Shown here: one piece after another, positions 43,548 through 52,904 of the stretch
How the letters are laid out: every line of letters begins with the position of its first letter
Numbering within the stretch: the stretch's first letter is position 1
Assembly (NCBI GenBank): GCA_026398595.1
Contig: JAPLSO010000052.1
Location: forward strand, 1 to 64,000
From: Spirochaetota bacterium
GTDB taxonomy: Bacteria; Spirochaetota; Spirochaetia; Treponematales; Rectinemataceae
Direction: 5' to 3'
DNA: 64,000 nucleotides
Position numbers and translations under genes: made by a program
The notes under the pieces: generated by a model
Databases searched by the model: none
Told to the model about the DNA's origin: nothing
Seen by the model: the letters and a program-made list of their open reading frames with translations, nothing else

Positions 43548-45230
43548 ATGAAAGACACTAGCAGGACATCATCCCTTTCTCATCTCATTCGCGATCCGGT
43601 ATTGCTGTTTTTCGTCATCCTGGTCTCGGCCGGACTGGCTCTTTTCATCCTCTTTCCGCTCTACAGGATTCTTTCCTACAGCGTGACCAGCGACTCGGGC
43701 GGCATCAGCTTCAAGACTGCCGTCGAAGTCCTCACTTCGCCTACCTATCTGAAGACCTTCAGGAATTCGATGCTGCTGGGGATCATAACAGCCCTCATAT
43801 CCGCTTTCGTGGGCTACGTGTTCGCCTATGCGCTGACGCGCACGGCGATTCCCTTCAAGGGCTTTTTCAAGGCAATCGCCACTATACCCGTGATCTCTCC
43901 CCCCTTCGTCCTGTCGCTCTCGATGATTTTCCTTTTCGGCAGGAATGGCCTGATCACGAAAAAACTGCTTGGAATAGAAGACTCCAATGTGTATGGGCTG
44001 CACAGCCTCATCGTCGTGCAATCCATATCTTTTTTTCCCATCGCCTACCTGACGCTGACCGGCATTCTCGAGAAACTCAATCCCGCCGTGGAGGACGCGG
44101 CCCTGAACCTCGGCGCGTCCAGGGCGCGGATTTTCCGCACAGTCACCCTTCCGCTTTCCCTTCCCGGCATTGTGAGCGCCCTCCTCCTCGTCTTCATTCA
44201 ATCCATGGAGGATTTCAGCAATCCCGCCGTCATATCGGGCAGCTTCTCAACGCTCTCGGTCGAAGCTTACAGGACGATCACGGGTATGTACGACATGCGC
44301 GGCGGCGCCCTGATGGCCCTTATGCTGCTCGCCCCGACCCTCCTGGCCTTCACCCTCCAGAAGTACTGGCTCTCGGGAAAGCCCTTCGTGACGGTGACGG
44401 GAAAACCCACGGCCTCGCGCAAGCTCAACACCGATCCCAAGACAGTCTGGCCGCTTTTTATCTTCTGCGCCCTGGTGGCCTTCATTGTCATCCTCTTCTA
44501 CGGCACGGTGCTCGCCGGCGCCTTCGTGAAAATCTGGGGGATCAACTACAGCTTTTCCCTCGCGCATTTCAAGTATGTGCTGTCGCAGGGTCTGGTTCCC
44601 CTCAAGAATTCGGCCCTCCTCGCCATCATCGCCACGCCGGTGACGGGCCTCATGGGCATGATCATAGCCTTCCTCGTCGTCAGGAAGAACTTTCCCGGCC
44701 GCCGCGCGATGGAGTTCATCTCGATGCTCACCTTTGCCGTGCCGGGAACGGTCGTCGGCATCGGCTACATCCTGGCCTTCAACGACAAGCCCTTCCTTCT
44801 TTCGGGGACGGCCTTCCTCATCATCATGGCCTTCACGTTCAGGAACATGCCGGTCGGCATCGAGGCGGGCACCTCGACCCTCCTGCAGATAGACAAGTCA
44901 ATCGAGGAGGCGTCGACCATTCTCGGCGCGACGAGCTTCGTTACCTTCAGGCGGATCAGTTTGCCCATGCTCAGGCAAGCCTTCTTCTCCGGTCTCGTGT
45001 TCTCCTTCGTGCGGGCGATGACGGCCGTGAGCGCCGTGATCTTCCTGATATCTCCGCGGTGGAATCTCGCCACGATCAGCATTTTCTCGCTTTTCGAGGC
45101 GAGCAGGTACTCCGATGCGGCAGCATATATCGTCGTCATGATAGCGATCATCGTCGTGGCGATCGGAGTCCTGGATAAAGCGGTTAAGCTTTTAGGGAAC
45201 CCGGGCGCGAGGAACAGGGAGGATACATGA
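43548..45230 (+). CDS. FbpB-type fused ABC permease
   Basis: A 560-residue permease containing two permease domains, each with six helices, as usual in FbpB/AfuB. The EAA loops are AALNLGASRARIFRTVTLPLSLP (in part) near 190 and EEASTILGATSFVTFRRISLP (in part) near 480. ATG 43548 is chosen; the in-frame TTG at 43515 lacks support. The stop overlaps the ATPase gene (ATGA). One gene supplies both channel halves for the FbpA-like binding protein. Confidence 0.88.
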   Translation: MKDTSRTSSLSHLIRDPVLLFFVILVSAGLALFILFPLYRILSYSVTSDSGGISFKTAVEVLTSPTYLKTFRNSMLLGIITALISAFVGYVFAYALTRTAIPFKGFFKAIATIPVISPPFVLSLSMIFLFGRNGLITKKLLGIEDSNVYGLHSLIVVQSISFFPIAYLTLTGILEKLNPAVEDAALNLGASRARIFRTVTLPLSLPGIVSALLLVFIQSMEDFSNPAVISGSFSTLSVEAYRTITGMYDMRGGALMALMLLAPTLLAFTLQKYWLSGKPFVTVTGKPTASRKLNTDPKTVWPLFIFCALVAFIVILFYGTVLAGAFVKIWGINYSFSLAHFKYVLSQGLVPLKNSALLAIIATPVTGLMGMIIAFLVVRKNFPGRRAMEFISMLTFAVPGTVVGIGYILAFNDKPFLLSGTAFLIIMAFTFRNMPVGIEAGTSTLLQIDKSIEEASTILGATSFVTFRRISLPMLRQAFFSGLVFSFVRAMTAVSAVIFLISPRWNLATISIFSLFEASRYSDAAAYIVVMIAIIVVAIGVLDKAVKLLGNPGARNREDT

Positions 45231-46360
45231 GCATCGCAGATTTCAGTTCCAAAAGCTCAAACGTTTCCCTCGTCAACCTGACCAAGAAATTCAAGAGTCT
45301 CGACGGCTCGGGCGAGGTCGTCGCCGTCAATTCCATAAATCTCGAGATAAAAACGGGCGAGCTGGTGACTATCCTGGGGCCTTCGGGCTGCGGCAAGACC
45401 ACAACGCTCCGGATGGTTGCCGGATTCGAGTTCCCGACAGCGGGCCCGATCATGATCGGTGGGCGCGACGTCGCGCCCGTGCCGCCGAACAAGCGCGGCA
45501 TTTCGATGGTGTTCCAGAGCTACGCCCTGTTCCCCCATCTCAACATCTACGAAAACATCGCCTATGGACTCAGGGTCCAGAAACTGCCAGCGTCTGAGAT
45601 TTCAGCCCGCATGAAGGCCATCCTGGAACTCATGCAGCTGACGTCGATGGCCAAGCGCTTCCCGAGCCAGGTGTCGGGCGGCCAGCAGCAGCGGATCGCC
45701 CTCGCGAGGGCGATCATCATCGAGCCCAGCGTCCTCCTTTTCGACGAGCCCCTTTCTAACCTTGACGCGAAACTGCGGGAATACATGAGGGACGAAGTCC
45801 GAAAGCTCCAGAAAAGGCTGGGCATCACCAGTCTTTATGTGACACACGACCAGGAAGAGGCGATGGCAATCTCGGACCGGATTGTCATCATGCAGGACGG
45901 TTCAATCCGGCAGGTGGGAACGCCCCGTCAGATCTACGAACATCCTGGGTCGAAGTTCGTCGCCAACTTTATGGGCAAGGCGAATTTCCTGCCCGTGACC
46001 GTCCTGGGCAGGGAAGGCGAAATCGCCGTCGTAGGCATCGAAGGGAAGACGCTCAGGATTCAGAGGCCGGGCCAGTCAGCCCCGCAGGGCGGCGCGGGTA
46101 CCCTCGTTGTCAGGCCCGAGGCGATCAGGCTGTCGAGGCTTCCCGAGGGGGAGAAAAACGCCGCGGGATCGACCCTTGTCGGCACGATCGACCATATGAC
46201 CTATTTCGGCAACATCGCGCGCTATGAAATCAGCGCGGCCGGCATAAGCATCATGGCCGAACGCTATAATCCCCAGGCCTTCGAGCTTTTTGAGGAAGGA
46301 GATTCGGTCGGCATAGATTTCGAGATGGACTCGGTACGGGTCCTTCCGGAAGAAAAATAA
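45227..46360 (+). CDS. FbpC-type ABC transporter ATP-binding protein
   Basis: A 377-residue ATPase with Walker A GPSGCGKTT near 47, signature VSGGQQQRIALARA near 146, Walker B LLFDEPLSNLDAK near 167, H-loop YVTHDQEEA, and a C-terminal TOBE domain (about 290-370, with LVVRPEAIRL). It energises the FbpB-type permease. Since the CUT1 operon lacks an ATPase and this protein carries MalK-like TOBE features, it could in principle serve both; that is speculation. Confidence 0.9.
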   Translation: MSIADFSSKSSNVSLVNLTKKFKSLDGSGEVVAVNSINLEIKTGELVTILGPSGCGKTTTLRMVAGFEFPTAGPIMIGGRDVAPVPPNKRGISMVFQSYALFPHLNIYENIAYGLRVQKLPASEISARMKAILELMQLTSMAKRFPSQVSGGQQQRIALARAIIIEPSVLLFDEPLSNLDAKLREYMRDEVRKLQKRLGITSLYVTHDQEEAMAISDRIVIMQDGSIRQVGTPRQIYEHPGSKFVANFMGKANFLPVTVLGREGEIAVVGIEGKTLRIQRPGQSAPQGGAGTLVVRPEAIRLSRLPEGEKNAAGSTLVGTIDHMTYFGNIARYEISAAGISIMAERYNPQAFELFEEGDSVGIDFEMDSVRVLPEEK

Positions 46361-46372
46361 GCGGGGCGGAAG

Positions 46373-47260
46373 ATGGCGGGCGCAACTGCATTTGACATCG
46401 CATTCATCGGGCATTATACGAAAGACACTATCGTAGCAAAGGCCGGGACGCGGCTGGTCAACGGCGGCGCCTATTTCTACGGATCATCGGCCGCGCGGCA
46501 TATGGGTCTGAAGACGGCAGCGGTGACCAGACTCGCCCGCGAAGACTTTCCGAGCTTTGCGCCGCTCACCGACTGCGGTGTCATGGTGCGGGCAATTCCC
46601 TCGGAGCATTCGACCTGTCTAAAGCTGGACTACCCGACGGACAACCCCGACGACAGGATTCTTTCGGTGACGATGACAGCCTCTCCCTTCGAACCGGCCG
46701 ATATCCCCTCGATCCAGGCCGGCGTCTGGTCGGTAGGCGCCTCCCTCCGCGGGGAAGTGAGCCTGGAGGTTCTGAAAACGATAAAAGCCAGCGGTGCGAA
46801 GATAGGGCTCGACGCCCAGGGCTATGTGCGCGTCATTCGCGATGGGACCCTCGCCTATGACAGGAACTGGCCGGAAAAAGCCGCCGTACTGGGTCTTGTC
46901 GACGTCTTCAAGGCTGACGTGGTCGAGGCCGAGATACTCACCGGTTACCGCGATCTGCGAAAAGCCGCGGCTGAGCTGCTGAAAAACGGCGATATGGAGC
47001 TTGTCCTGACACACGGTGCCGGGGTTTTAGTCTGGGCGGGCGGAACTTTTTACGAGGCGCCCTTTACGGCACGTTCGCAGATCGGGAGAAGCGGACGGGG
47101 CGACACCTGCCTTGCCTCCTATCTAGCGGCGAGGATATCCATGAAACCACGCGAGGCGACACGTTGGGCGGCAGCCCTCACCAGTCTTAAAATGGAAACG
47201 GCGGGCCCCTTCTCGGGCACGAGGGCTGACGTGGAGAAGGCTTTGAGGGAAAGGTATTGA
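46373..47260 (+). CDS. PfkB-family kinase, paralogue 1 (inositol-kinase-like)
   Basis: A 295-residue ribokinase-fold enzyme. The N-terminus FDIAFIGHYTKDTIV with GGAYFYGS, and the mid-block GLDAQGYVRV, resemble archaeal myo-inositol kinases (GH-x-x-x-D, GGGAYY, D-x-QG). The anion-hole/catalytic motif is RSGRGDTCLASY, with the base Asp. It ends KMETAGPFSGTRADVEKAL. A second such kinase at 57637 shares the final block. Neither looks like a typical IolC. Phosphorylation of a cyclitol or its keto product is the best guess. SD GGCGGAAG; 12 bases after the transport ATPase gene, so co-transcribed. Confidence 0.75.
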   Translation: MAGATAFDIAFIGHYTKDTIVAKAGTRLVNGGAYFYGSSAARHMGLKTAAVTRLAREDFPSFAPLTDCGVMVRAIPSEHSTCLKLDYPTDNPDDRILSVTMTASPFEPADIPSIQAGVWSVGASLRGEVSLEVLKTIKASGAKIGLDAQGYVRVIRDGTLAYDRNWPEKAAVLGLVDVFKADVVEAEILTGYRDLRKAAAELLKNGDMELVLTHGAGVLVWAGGTFYEAPFTARSQIGRSGRGDTCLASYLAARISMKPREATRWAAALTSLKMETAGPFSGTRADVEKALRERY

Positions 47261-47281
47261 AGAGAAACGAATAATGTGAAA

Positions 47282-47340
47282 TTGACAAATTCGAAAAAAG
47301 GGACAAGAATTTCGGATGGCCTAAAAAGTTTTATCCGAAA
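47282..47340 (+). promoter_or_regulatory. Candidate promoter and operator of the RbsABC/iol operon
   Basis: TTGACA (47282-47287), 17 bp, then AAGAAT (47305-47310). A perfect 8-bp inverted repeat TTTCGGAT (47310-47317) / ATCCGAAA (47333-47340) sits over the predicted start of transcription, as expected for a repressor site. The 150-bp gap is much more AT-rich than its surroundings. Confidence 0.45.
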
Positions 47341-47411
47341 AATCGCCGCGTATTGGTATGCAATGACAGATTGCTGAGTCATGTATCGCGTTTCAGAAAC
47401 AGAAGAGGTGT

Positions 47412-48428
47412 ATGAGCAAAAAACTACGCCTTGGTATCGCAGGCTTGGGTCGGTTGGGAAGACGACATGCCGAAAACCTTGCATGGCGCGTACCCGGCGC
47501 CAACCTCGTCGCTGCTTGTTCGGTGCTGCCCGAAGAGTTGGAATGGGCACAGCGCGAACTGCAGGTCCCGCAAACCTATGGCGACTACACACGCATGCTT
47601 GCCGAAGCCGAGATCGACGCTGTATTTATTGCTTCATCCTCTTCCGTGCATGCCGACCAGATAATCAGCGGCCTTGACCGTGGACTCCATGTCTTCAGCG
47701 AAAAGCCGATGGGTATATCCATCGATGAGTGCCTCGCTATCGAAGAGGCGGTCGCGGCTCACCCCGATAAAGTTTTTATGGTCGGCTTTGTAAGGCGCTT
47801 CGATCCGAGCTACCGCTCCGCGAAAAAGATGATCGAGGCTGGGGCGATAGGCATACCCTTCCTTGTCCGCTCCCAAACGGTAGACCTGGATGAGTACGCT
47901 CCATTCCAAGTCAAGTTCGTGCCCACATCCGGAGGCATTTTTCTCGACATGAACATACATGATATAGATATCGCCCGCTGGTATCTGAGCGACGAGGTCC
48001 GAAGCGTCTATGCGATCGGCGGAAGCTATGTGCATTCCGAATTCGCCGAAGCCAAAGATGCCGATAACACCTGTGCGCTCCTCAAATTCGCCACGGGTAA
48101 AATGGCTGTTCTCTCGGTGAGCCGCACCGCGTTTCATGGGCACGATACGCATACCGAAATCACGGGCAGCAAAGGCATAATCAAGATAGGCATGACGCCG
48201 ACCAGGAACCGGGTCGAACTTTTTGATGCATTGGGCGCCCATGTCGAATGTGTGAAGGACTTTTACGACCGCTTTTCCGAAGGCTTCCTGGCCGAGGCGA
48301 GGGAATTCGTCGAGTGCGCCTTGACAGGAAAAACACCTGACATGGAAGCGAGGGACGGGACTGCGGCCACACGCGTTGGCTTTGCCCTCACGAGATCGTT
48401 CCACGAAGGAACGATCGTAACACTGTAA
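47412..48428 (+). CDS. Gfo/Idh/MocA-family dehydrogenase (inositol dehydrogenase-like)
   Basis: A 338-residue NAD(P)-dependent oxidoreductase. The Rossmann motif is GLGRLGRRHAENL at 8-20; the EKP motif is SEKPMGIS near 97; the catalytic block is FLDMNIHDIDIARW near 177-190 with the Asp and His of the family. It resembles inositol 2-dehydrogenases. The substrate may be another inositol isomer, as a second homologue lies at 52905. SD AGAGGTG before ATG 47412. It is the first gene of the second large operon. Confidence 0.82.
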   Translation: MSKKLRLGIAGLGRLGRRHAENLAWRVPGANLVAACSVLPEELEWAQRELQVPQTYGDYTRMLAEAEIDAVFIASSSSVHADQIISGLDRGLHVFSEKPMGISIDECLAIEEAVAAHPDKVFMVGFVRRFDPSYRSAKKMIEAGAIGIPFLVRSQTVDLDEYAPFQVKFVPTSGGIFLDMNIHDIDIARWYLSDEVRSVYAIGGSYVHSEFAEAKDADNTCALLKFATGKMAVLSVSRTAFHGHDTHTEITGSKGIIKIGMTPTRNRVELFDALGAHVECVKDFYDRFSEGFLAEAREFVECALTGKTPDMEARDGTAATRVGFALTRSFHEGTIVTL

Positions 48429-48470
48429 TTGCACGGCTTAGCCGTGGAGATATTCGAGAGGGAGGTACAT

Positions 48471-49397
48471 ATGAGCCGCAAGATCATTCTTGTTCTCATG
48501 GTGCTGCTTGCCGTGACCGGAATCGCGTTCGGCCAGACGAAACAGTACAAGATCGGGGTCACGCTCTATGATCGTGACCAGTTCATCTCTTCACTCGAGC
48601 AGGCAATCCTGGACGCTGCGAAGGCATACCCGAACGTAGTCGTCGATTCCCAGGATGCGAAGCAGGACGTCAACCAGCAGATGGCTCAGGTGGATGTATT
48701 CGCGACCAAGAAATACGATGCGATCATCGTCAACCTGATCAACACCGACACGGTTGAAACCATCATCTCCAGAGCCAAGGGCATTCCCGTCATCTTCGTC
48801 AACAGGCGCCCGCGCGACGCCGTCATCGACGGCATCAAGACCGCCTACGTGGGATCGCAGGAATTCGACGCTGGCAAGATGCAAGGCGAGTTCCTCGCCC
48901 AGTTCTTCAAGGGCAAGACGGAACTCCGCTATGTGCTTTTCATGGGGCAGCTCGGACTTGAAAACACCCTTGAAAGAACCCGCGGCGTCAAGGAAACTCT
49001 CGCCAAAGCCGGCTTCAAGCTCACCAAGGTCTATGAGGACACCGCCGAATGGGACCGCTTCAAGGCGATGAACCAAATGCAGCAGCTCCTTGGCACCGGC
49101 AAGCCCTTCGACGTCGTCATTTGCAACAACGACGAGATGGCGCTCGGCGTCATCGAGGCCATGAAGGCTCTCAAGATGGACCTCAAGAAGATCCCCGTCG
49201 TCGGCATCGACGCCACTCCCCCGGCCAAGGAAGCCGTGAAGGCCGGCGATATGGCCATGACCGTCTTCCAGAACGCCAAGGCGCAGGGCCGCGTGGCCCT
49301 TGAGTACGCCCTCAAGGCGGCACAGAGCCAGAAGATCGAGAAGTTCGGCTGGGTTCCCTTCGAGCCCGTCACTCCCCAGAACATCGCCAAGTATTGA
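48471..49397 (+). CDS. CUT2-type sugar ABC transporter substrate-binding protein (RbsB-like)
   Basis: A 308-residue secreted binding protein of the Peripla_BP_4 (RbsB) family. The signal peptide is about 1-22 (AFG-Q). Blocks are VTLYDRDQFISSLEQAI near the N-terminus, SQDAKQDVNQQMAQVD, and NNDEMALGVIEAMKAL near 224. RbsB-type proteins bind pentoses, galactose or inositol; the neighbours favour inositol. SD GGGAGG at ATG 48471. A strong stem-loop follows the stop. Confidence 0.88.
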   Translation: MSRKIILVLMVLLAVTGIAFGQTKQYKIGVTLYDRDQFISSLEQAILDAAKAYPNVVVDSQDAKQDVNQQMAQVDVFATKKYDAIIVNLINTDTVETIISRAKGIPVIFVNRRPRDAVIDGIKTAYVGSQEFDAGKMQGEFLAQFFKGKTELRYVLFMGQLGLENTLERTRGVKETLAKAGFKLTKVYEDTAEWDRFKAMNQMQQLLGTGKPFDVVICNNDEMALGVIEAMKALKMDLKKIPVVGIDATPPAKEAVKAGDMAMTVFQNAKAQGRVALEYALKAAQSQKIEKFGWVPFEPVTPQNIAKY

Positions 49398-49413
49398 CGG
49401 ATTTCGGGCGCTG

Positions 49414-49444
49414 CGCGTCACCCGCCTGCCTGGCGGGCGACGCG
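49414..49444 (+). other. Stem-loop after the RbsB-like gene
   Basis: CGCGTC-A-CCCGCC pairs with GGCGGG-C-GACGCG (one A-C mismatch) with loop TGCCT. No U-tract follows. It separates the binding-protein gene from the ATPase gene. Confidence 0.65.
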
Positions 49445-49476
49445 ATTCCCCTTTGCGCTTTTTCACGGAGGATGGG

Positions 49477-50988
49477 ATGGAAGATTTGATTCTCGAGATG
49501 AAAAAAATCGTTCGGACCTTCCCGGGCGTAAAAGCTTTGAACAGCGTGGATTTTCACCTTAAAAAGGGTACCGTCCATGCGTTGATGGGGGAGAACGGCG
49601 CGGGAAAATCGACGCTCATGAAATGTCTGGTCGGCATAAACCCGCCCGACTCGGGGGAGATCATCCTTAAATCCAAGCCCGTGACGATTCCCAACCCGCT
49701 CACCGCGCTCAAGCACGGCATCGCCATGATCTACCAGGAACTCAACCCCGTCGCCGAACGAAGCGTCATGGAAAACATCTGGCTGGGCCGCGAACCCACG
49801 TACGGCCGCATGGGATTCTTCGTCAACCACAAGAAGATGTACGAGCAGACCAAGGAGCTCCTTGCCGACCTGGCCCTCGACCTTGACCCGCGCCAGAAAG
49901 TGAAGGAGCTCTCAATCGCGAAGATGCAAATGCTCGAGATCGCGAAGGCTGTATCGTACAACGCCGACATCGTCGTCATGGACGAACCCACGAGCGCCCT
50001 GACGCCCAACGAGGTCGACCACTTGTTTTCGATGATCCACAAACTGAAACGGCGAGGCGTTTCGGTCATCTACATATCGCACAAGATGGATGAAATCTTC
50101 AGGATAGCCGACGAGGTAACCGTCCTCCGCGATGGCAACAATGTCGTGACGAAACCTGTAGCCGAAATGAACATCGACTCCCTCATCTCGGCCATGGTCG
50201 GAAGAAACCTGACCGAGCTGTTCCCGAAAATCGAATGCCCCATCGGAGACATAAAGCTCGAGGTGAGGAGCCTCGAAGTTCCCGGCCTTCTTCACGATAT
50301 TTCCTTCGATCTTCGTCGAGGCGAGATACTCGGCGTTTCGGGCCTCGTCGGGGCGGGGCGCACCGAACTCATGGAGGCCGTCTTCGGCCTGCGAAGGAAA
50401 AGTTCGGGTGAAATTTTCGTGGACGGGAAGCTTGTGCATATCGATTCTCCCGTGGACGCGATCAAGGCGGGCATGGGCTTCCTCACCGAGGACAGGCGGC
50501 TTACCGGCATCATTCCCGTTCTTTCGGTAAAGGTGAACACCGTCCTTGCCCACCTCGACGGCTATACAGGCGGTCTGGGCTTCCTTCAGCTGCGCAGGAT
50601 GACGAAGGACTGCGTCGAATACAAGGACAAACTCTCCATCAAGACGCCGACGATCGAGGCCATCATCCAGAATCTTTCGGGCGGCAACCAGCAGAAAGTC
50701 CTCGTGGCTCGATGGCTCTTAAACAATCCGGACATCCTCATCCTCGATGAACCGACGAGGGGCATCGACGTCGGCGCGAAGGCGGAAATACATTCGATCA
50801 TCACGAAGCTGGCCTCGGAAGGAAAGTCCATCATCATGGTGAGTTCGGAGCTTCCGGAAATAATCGGCATGAGCGATAGGGTCATGGTCGTATGCCAAGG
50901 TCGCATCACCGCCATCCTGGACCGGAAGAACCTGGACCAGGAGACGATCATGCGCTACGCGACATCCATCAACAATCATGCAGCCTAA
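49477..50988 (+). CDS. CUT2-type sugar ABC transporter ATP-binding protein (RbsA/MglA-like)
   Basis: A 503-residue protein with two ABC domains. The first has Walker A GENGAGKST near 37-45, with Walker B IVVMDEPTSALT near 166. The second has the signature LSGGNQQKVLVARWL near 397 and Walker B ILILDEPTRGIDVG near 420. As in RbsA, the second Walker A is degenerate (GLVGAGRTELM). ATG 49477 has SD GGAGGATGGG; upstream in-frame codons cover the stem-loop and the end of the RbsB-like gene. Confidence 0.9.
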   Translation: MEDLILEMKKIVRTFPGVKALNSVDFHLKKGTVHALMGENGAGKSTLMKCLVGINPPDSGEIILKSKPVTIPNPLTALKHGIAMIYQELNPVAERSVMENIWLGREPTYGRMGFFVNHKKMYEQTKELLADLALDLDPRQKVKELSIAKMQMLEIAKAVSYNADIVVMDEPTSALTPNEVDHLFSMIHKLKRRGVSVIYISHKMDEIFRIADEVTVLRDGNNVVTKPVAEMNIDSLISAMVGRNLTELFPKIECPIGDIKLEVRSLEVPGLLHDISFDLRRGEILGVSGLVGAGRTELMEAVFGLRRKSSGEIFVDGKLVHIDSPVDAIKAGMGFLTEDRRLTGIIPVLSVKVNTVLAHLDGYTGGLGFLQLRRMTKDCVEYKDKLSIKTPTIEAIIQNLSGGNQQKVLVARWLLNNPDILILDEPTRGIDVGAKAEIHSIITKLASEGKSIIMVSSELPEIIGMSDRVMVVCQGRITAILDRKNLDQETIMRYATSINNHAA

Positions 50989-51003
50989 GGCAAGGAGAAA
51001 CGC

Positions 51004-51987
51004 ATGAGTTCAACGGGATCAATAAAAAGATTCGCCAACAAGTATACCATTTTCATCGTCCTCTTCGTCATGGCCGGATCTCTCTCCTTCCTGTCGCCCT
51101 ATTTTCTCACACCCCAGAACCTCATCAACGTGCTCATCACCGAATCGGGGCGCGGCATTCTCGCGATCGGCGTCGCCTTCGCCATCATTTCCAAGGGCAT
51201 CGACCTCTCCGTGGGCTCCATCGTATCCCTCACCTCGGTCGTCGCCGCCAGCCTCATCCAGGATCCTTCCTACAGCGCCAGGATTTTCCCCGGCCTGCCC
51301 ATCCTGCCTGTCTTCGTGCCCGTCCTCGCGGGGCTGGCAGCCGGCATACTGATCGGGGCGATCAACGGCGCCCTCATCGCCTACACGGCCATCCCCCCCT
51401 TCATCGCGACCCTCGGCTCGATGATCGTCGCGAGAGGCCTGGGCCTGATCCTGACCAACGCCTACCCCGTGCCGATGCTCAGGCCTGAATTCAAGCAGAT
51501 CGGACAGGGAAGCCTGGGACCGATACCTTTCGTGGTGATTGTCTTCATCCTCGTGGCCGTCGTAGCATTTATTCTCCTCAACAACACAAAGTTCGGGAAA
51601 AACGTCTACGCGATCGGGGGCAACATCAACGCGGCGCGGACCTCGGGCATAAAGGTCGAGAAGAATCTCATTTTCATCTACGGTTTCTCGGGGCTCTGCG
51701 CGTCGATAGCGGGAATACTCATCACCGCCCGCGCGGCGTCGGGGATTGCCACGCTGGGAAACAATTACGAGCTGGACGCCATAGCGGCTGCCACGATTGG
51801 CGGGACGAGCCACGCGGGCGGCATCGGGACGGTGCCGGGCATCATCGCCGGCATCCTCATCCTCGGAATCCTGAACAACGGCCTTCTGCTGCTGGGCATA
51901 TCGCCCTATCTCCAGCAGGTCATCAAGGGCGTCATCATCGTCGTCGCCGTCATTTTCGACATGAGAAAGAACGCCGTCAGGCGATAG
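51004..51987 (+). CDS. CUT2-type sugar ABC transporter permease (RbsC-like)
   Basis: A 327-residue permease with eight to ten helices. Conserved RbsC blocks are ISKGIDLSVGSIVSLT near 60-75, IPPFIATLGSMIVARGL near 128, and the loop AIGGNINAARTSGIKVEK near 200. It should form a homodimer driven by the two-domain ATPase. SD AAGGAG before ATG 51004. It is followed by the iol genes in the same operon. Confidence 0.9.
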   Translation: MSSTGSIKRFANKYTIFIVLFVMAGSLSFLSPYFLTPQNLINVLITESGRGILAIGVAFAIISKGIDLSVGSIVSLTSVVAASLIQDPSYSARIFPGLPILPVFVPVLAGLAAGILIGAINGALIAYTAIPPFIATLGSMIVARGLGLILTNAYPVPMLRPEFKQIGQGSLGPIPFVVIVFILVAVVAFILLNNTKFGKNVYAIGGNINAARTSGIKVEKNLIFIYGFSGLCASIAGILITARAASGIATLGNNYELDAIAAATIGGTSHAGGIGTVPGIIAGILILGILNNGLLLLGISPYLQQVIKGVIIVVAVIFDMRKNAVRR

Positions 51988-52022
51988 GCCGCGGCATAGC
52001 GTTATAGAAAGGAGTACATCGT

Positions 52023-52859
52023 ATGAAAGATTCCGGAAAATTCGCGCTGAACAGGATAGCCTGTCCATCTCTTTCCCTGCCCGATTTCCTCGCCTTCGCG
52101 AAGAAGATCGGCGTCGGAAAGATCGAATTGCGAAACGATATCCGCGACGGATCCGTGCTGGACGGGATGGCGCCCGCCAAGGTGGCCGCTCTCCTCAAGG
52201 AGCGCGGCCTCAAGGCGATCACGATAAACGCTCTGCAGAAATTCAACCTCGCTTCGGCCCGGCCCAAGGCGAGAGCCGAACTCGCTGCCCTGCTGGCAAC
52301 CTGCGCCGAGATCGACTGCCCCGCAATCGTGCTCTGCCCCAACAACGACGGCGCCGACAAACGCCCTTCGGACCTGCGCTTCGCCGAGACCGTGGAGTCC
52401 CTCAAGGAGTTCGGACCGATGTTCGAGAAGGCCGGCGTCCTGGGATTCCTCGAGCCGCTCGGCTTTGGCATTTCCTCGCTTGCCTCCCTCGACGTGGCCA
52501 TAGAAGCCATAAGGGCATCGGGATTCTCCTGCTACCGGGTCCTCGTGGACACCTTCCACCACTATCTCGGTCCGGACAGCTCCGAATCCCTGAAAAAGGC
52601 TGCCGCCTCGGGTCTTGTAGGCCTTGTCCACATTTCCGGCGTTGAATCGGCAATCCCGGCCCTCGATTTCCGCGACGCGTACCGGATCATGCCTGGTCCC
52701 GACGATGTCATGAAAAGCAAGGAAATCGTCCAGACCCTCCTCGACTCGGGCTATAAAGGCGATATATCCTTTGAGCCTTTCTCCGAAAGCGTCCAGAAGC
52801 TCCCCTCCGAAGATCTTGGGGCGGCGATAAAGAAAAGCATTGCGTGGCTCTCCCTCTGA
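52023..52859 (+). CDS. Xylose-isomerase-like TIM barrel protein (IolI/IolH-like)
   Basis: A 278-residue protein of the AP-endonuclease-2 TIM-barrel family. Visible blocks are KIGVGKIELRNDIRDG near 30-45, LGFLEPLGFG near 140, VLVDTFHHYLG near 175, HISGVESAI near 203 and GDISFEPFSE near 243. Glu, Asp/His and Glu at these strand ends form the usual metal site. Inosose isomerases (IolI) and IolH belong here. The iol context suggests inosose isomerisation, but sequence alone does not fix the reaction. SD AAAGGAG at ATG 52023. Confidence 0.7.
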   Translation: MKDSGKFALNRIACPSLSLPDFLAFAKKIGVGKIELRNDIRDGSVLDGMAPAKVAALLKERGLKAITINALQKFNLASARPKARAELAALLATCAEIDCPAIVLCPNNDGADKRPSDLRFAETVESLKEFGPMFEKAGVLGFLEPLGFGISSLASLDVAIEAIRASGFSCYRVLVDTFHHYLGPDSSESLKKAAASGLVGLVHISGVESAIPALDFRDAYRIMPGPDDVMKSKEIVQTLLDSGYKGDISFEPFSESVQKLPSEDLGAAIKKSIAWLSL

Positions 52860-52904
52860 GAGCTCTTAGGTTAACGGCAGAACCAATATATCCAGGAGGA
52901 TTGT

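Noticed and set aside
42393-46360. Ferric iron importer as the firm call for the FbpABC-like operon
   Set aside because: The family also imports phosphorylated sugars, the usual iron-binding Tyr pair is not evident, and the neighbours are polyol genes, so the ligand is left open.
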